Below, piece by piece: positions 4,833-5,710 of a stretch of 5,710 nucleotides of DNA; within the stretch, counting starts at the first letter, position 1; every line of letters begins with the position of its first letter. The notes beneath the pieces were generated by a model, which was not told the origin of the DNA, did not search any database, and saw nothing but the letters and a program-made list of their open reading frames with translations. The translations under genes were made by a program, and so were the position numbers. Source of the DNA: an uncultured Lachnospiraceae bacterium (GTDB taxonomy: Bacteria; Bacillota; Clostridia; Lachnospirales; Lachnospiraceae); assembly GCA_902767065.1 (NCBI GenBank), contig CACXFW010000305.1, positions 1-5,710 on the forward strand. The letters run 5' to 3'.

Positions 4833-5685
4833 GAGATGAGATATAACTCCTGTAAGTATTATTAATATCAGTCTTACTCATTAGAGGTGCCGATTTGGGG
4901 ACTTCTTGAAGTGCCGGTTTGGACACCTCTAGAAGTGTCGATTCGGGGACTTCTGGAAGTGCCCGTTCGGATACTTCTGAACCAACGAATCCATGCTGCA
5001 CTGTATAGTCCGCTTCATATGATTCTTTAGCAGACAGGGCTGTTTCTGCTGCATCTGTCAGTCTGGCCAGCCCCTGTTGTACAGGTTCTGCCGGTTTCTG
5101 AAGTGCCATTTCTGATATTTCTGCTTCGTTCATCCCGGATTCCTGTGATTCCGATCTGGATATTTCTGATCCTGTCAGATCTGTTCCCTGTGGTGCCCCT
5201 TCGGATACTTCTGATTCTTTCGAGTCCATCCCTTGGTGTTCCCGTTCGGGTACTTCTGTCTGTGCTGACGAAGATGCCGCCAGTTCCTGCACATCTGAAT
5301 ACACCTGCTCCGCCGACTCTTTCTTGTTGCTGTCGATGCCGGTCATGAAGCTTTTGACATAGAGCAGACTGGGCAGACCCTGACCGCGGCGTTTCTTTTC
5401 CAGAAGTCCGAATTCGACCAGCTCTGCGATCACTTCCATTGCCTTCTTCTTTCCGATCCCGAGGTCTTCCTGTGCTTCGGTCACCGGGTAAACGATATAA
5501 ACGCGATTCTCTTCGTCAAACCATCCGTTCTTGGAGGACAGGGACATCCTGTCCAGAAGTACCGAATAGAGTAATTTTGCATATGCGGACAGGCCGGCGA
5601 AGACCGGATCCTTGATCATTACACGCGGGATCCGGATAAAGCTGAATTGATCCGCCTGTGATCCGTAGTAGTAATCAAACCTCAT
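4807..5685 (-). CDS. repA: RepA_N-type replication initiator, C-terminus truncated by IS sequence
   Basis: The 292-residue frame starts MRFDYYYGSQADQFSF, the classic opening of Firmicutes replication initiator protein A. Residues ~14-113 are a RepA_N DNA-binding domain: IRIPRVMIKDPVFAGLSAYAKLLY, WFDEENRVYIVYPV, then a winged-helix part with EDLGIGKKKAMEVIAEL. These proteins bind repeats at the origin of plasmids and related elements. Residues ~143-270 are an acidic linker made of tandem repeats, and VPKSAP...KTDINNTY (262-277) is the usual run-up to the C-terminal domain. That domain, about a hundred residues, is missing: the last ~8 residues (HPGFRSLC) are IS sequence read out of frame. A stable but non-initiating protein is likely. 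AAGGA lies 5 bases before the ATG and a stronger AGGAGG lies 12 bases before it. The start also overlaps the end of an upstream frame, suggesting coupling. Confidence 0.88.
   Translation of the reverse strand: MRFDYYYGSQADQFSFIRIPRVMIKDPVFAGLSAYAKLLYSVLLDRMSLSSKNGWFDEENRVYIVYPVTEAQEDLGIGKKKAMEVIAELVEFGLLEKKRRGQGLPSLLYVKSFMTGIDSNKKESAEQVYSDVQELAASSSAQTEVPEREHQGMDSKESEVSEGAPQGTDLTGSEISRSESQESGMNEAEISEMALQKPAEPVQQGLARLTDAAETALSAKESYEADYTVQHGFVGSEVSERALPEVPESTLLEVSKPALQEVPKSAPLMSKTDINNTYRSYISSHPGFRSLC
4830..4842 (-). other. Junction between truncated repA and truncated transposase
   Basis: On the minus strand the join reads ATCTCATCTCATC, a five-base unit repeated twice plus three bases. Upstream of it the repA frame is native (KTDINNTY); downstream the transposase frame is native (ILGFGVYA). 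No IS terminal repeat is present, so the join was not made by simple transposition. The tandem microrepeat suggests illegitimate recombination through short homology. Confidence 0.55.
4884..4979. repeat. Four tandem 24-base repeats inside repA
   Basis: Units start at 4884, 4908, 4932 and 4956 and follow the pattern GAAGTGCC, then a G/T-rich middle, then ACTTCTG, with a few substitutions each. In protein they encode eight-residue repeats such as PEVPESTL, LEVSKPAL and QEVPKSAP (residues 236-267). In several RepA_N plasmids, such as pSK41 and pAD1, initiator-binding repeats lie within the rep gene, so these could be iterons. They could also be simple linker expansion. Confidence 0.8.
5080..5259. 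repeat. Four tandem 45-base repeats inside repA
   Basis: Protein units of 15 residues begin at 143, 158, 173 and 188: TEVPEREHQ..., SEVSEGAPQ..., SEISRSESQ... and AEISEMALQ... At the DNA level, 24-base cores start at 5100, 5145, 5190 and 5235, exactly 45 apart, separated by 21-base spacers. The cores share the pattern of the 24-base array (for example GAAGTGCC at 5100 and GGATACTTCTG in the 5190 unit). The two arrays therefore probably descend from one unit. Confidence 0.7.
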
Positions 5686-5710
5686 TCGTTTCCTTTTCCT
5701 CCTGATTCAT
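5675..5710 (-). CDS. Last codons of a gene upstream of repA (partial)
   Basis: A minus-strand frame enters from the right edge and reads MNQEEKETNEV before a TGA at 5675-5677, overlapping the start of repA by 11 bases. The ATG at the window edge may be internal. The charged tail carries no identifiable domain. The overlap is of the kind seen with translational coupling, but it could also be chance open frame. Confidence 0.3.
   Translation of the reverse strand: MNQEEKETNEV
5691..5703 (-). promoter_or_regulatory. Double ribosome binding site of repA
   Basis: Reading toward the ATG, AGGAGG (5698-5703) is followed by AAGGA (5691-5695). The second is at 5 bases, the first at 12. Both lie inside the coding tail of the upstream frame. 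Confidence 0.55.

Noticed and set aside
4884..5259. CRISPR-like array of 24- and 45-base repeats
   Set aside because: The repeats are in frame within repA, the 24-base units have no spacers, and the 21-base intervals of the 45-base units are themselves similar to each other.

Overview
The window looks like accessory DNA from a Bacillota (Firmicutes) genome, most likely a gut-type clostridium with a moderately high-GC chromosome. This rests on the protein families seen: a RepA_N-type replication initiator, an IS256-family transposase, a MATE transporter fused to an anti-sigma-like ATPase domain, a GH13 alpha-glucosidase and a Firmicutes-type uridine phosphorylase fragment. Third codon positions in the two large genes are strongly G/C-ending. 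The genus cannot be read from the sequence.

Layout, left to right. (1) Positions 3-143, plus strand: the interior of a uridine phosphorylase gene. It enters from the left edge and loses its family sequence at about position 115, ending in a short unrelated tail. (2) Positions 138-3576, minus strand: a tight two-gene operon. The first gene encodes a 578-residue MATE transporter with a C-terminal HATPase (RsbW-like) domain. Ten bases later the second encodes an intact 563-residue GH13 alpha-glucosidase, whose 3' end runs into the broken phosphorylase. (3) Positions 3563-3941: the operon leader. It holds a possible promoter and, just before the MATE start, what looks like the tail of a second ATPase domain resembling the one at the MATE C-terminus. 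(4) Positions 3942-4832: an IS256-family remnant with one recognisable terminal repeat, an unusually long palindrome-rich non-coding tail, and a transposase lacking its N-terminal half. (5) Positions 4807-5685, minus strand: a repA-type gene whose 3' end is replaced by IS sequence at a junction carrying a short tandem repeat. Its linker is built from two families of tandem repeats. (6) At the right edge, the last codons of a gene overlapping repA.

The transporter and glucosidase are probably co-transcribed and both look functional. I cannot deduce a shared pathway; sugar uptake or export linked to oligosaccharide hydrolysis is only a guess. The three damaged genes (uridine phosphorylase, transposase, repA) mark two recombination junctions, so the operon sits in a stretch shaped by mobile elements and illegitimate recombination.

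I do not see a complete, clearly new biological system. The best leads are the transporter-ATPase fusion with its altered nucleotide-binding box, the related ATPase tail in front of it, the structured tail of the IS remnant, and the repeat arrays inside repA, which could be an in-gene origin.
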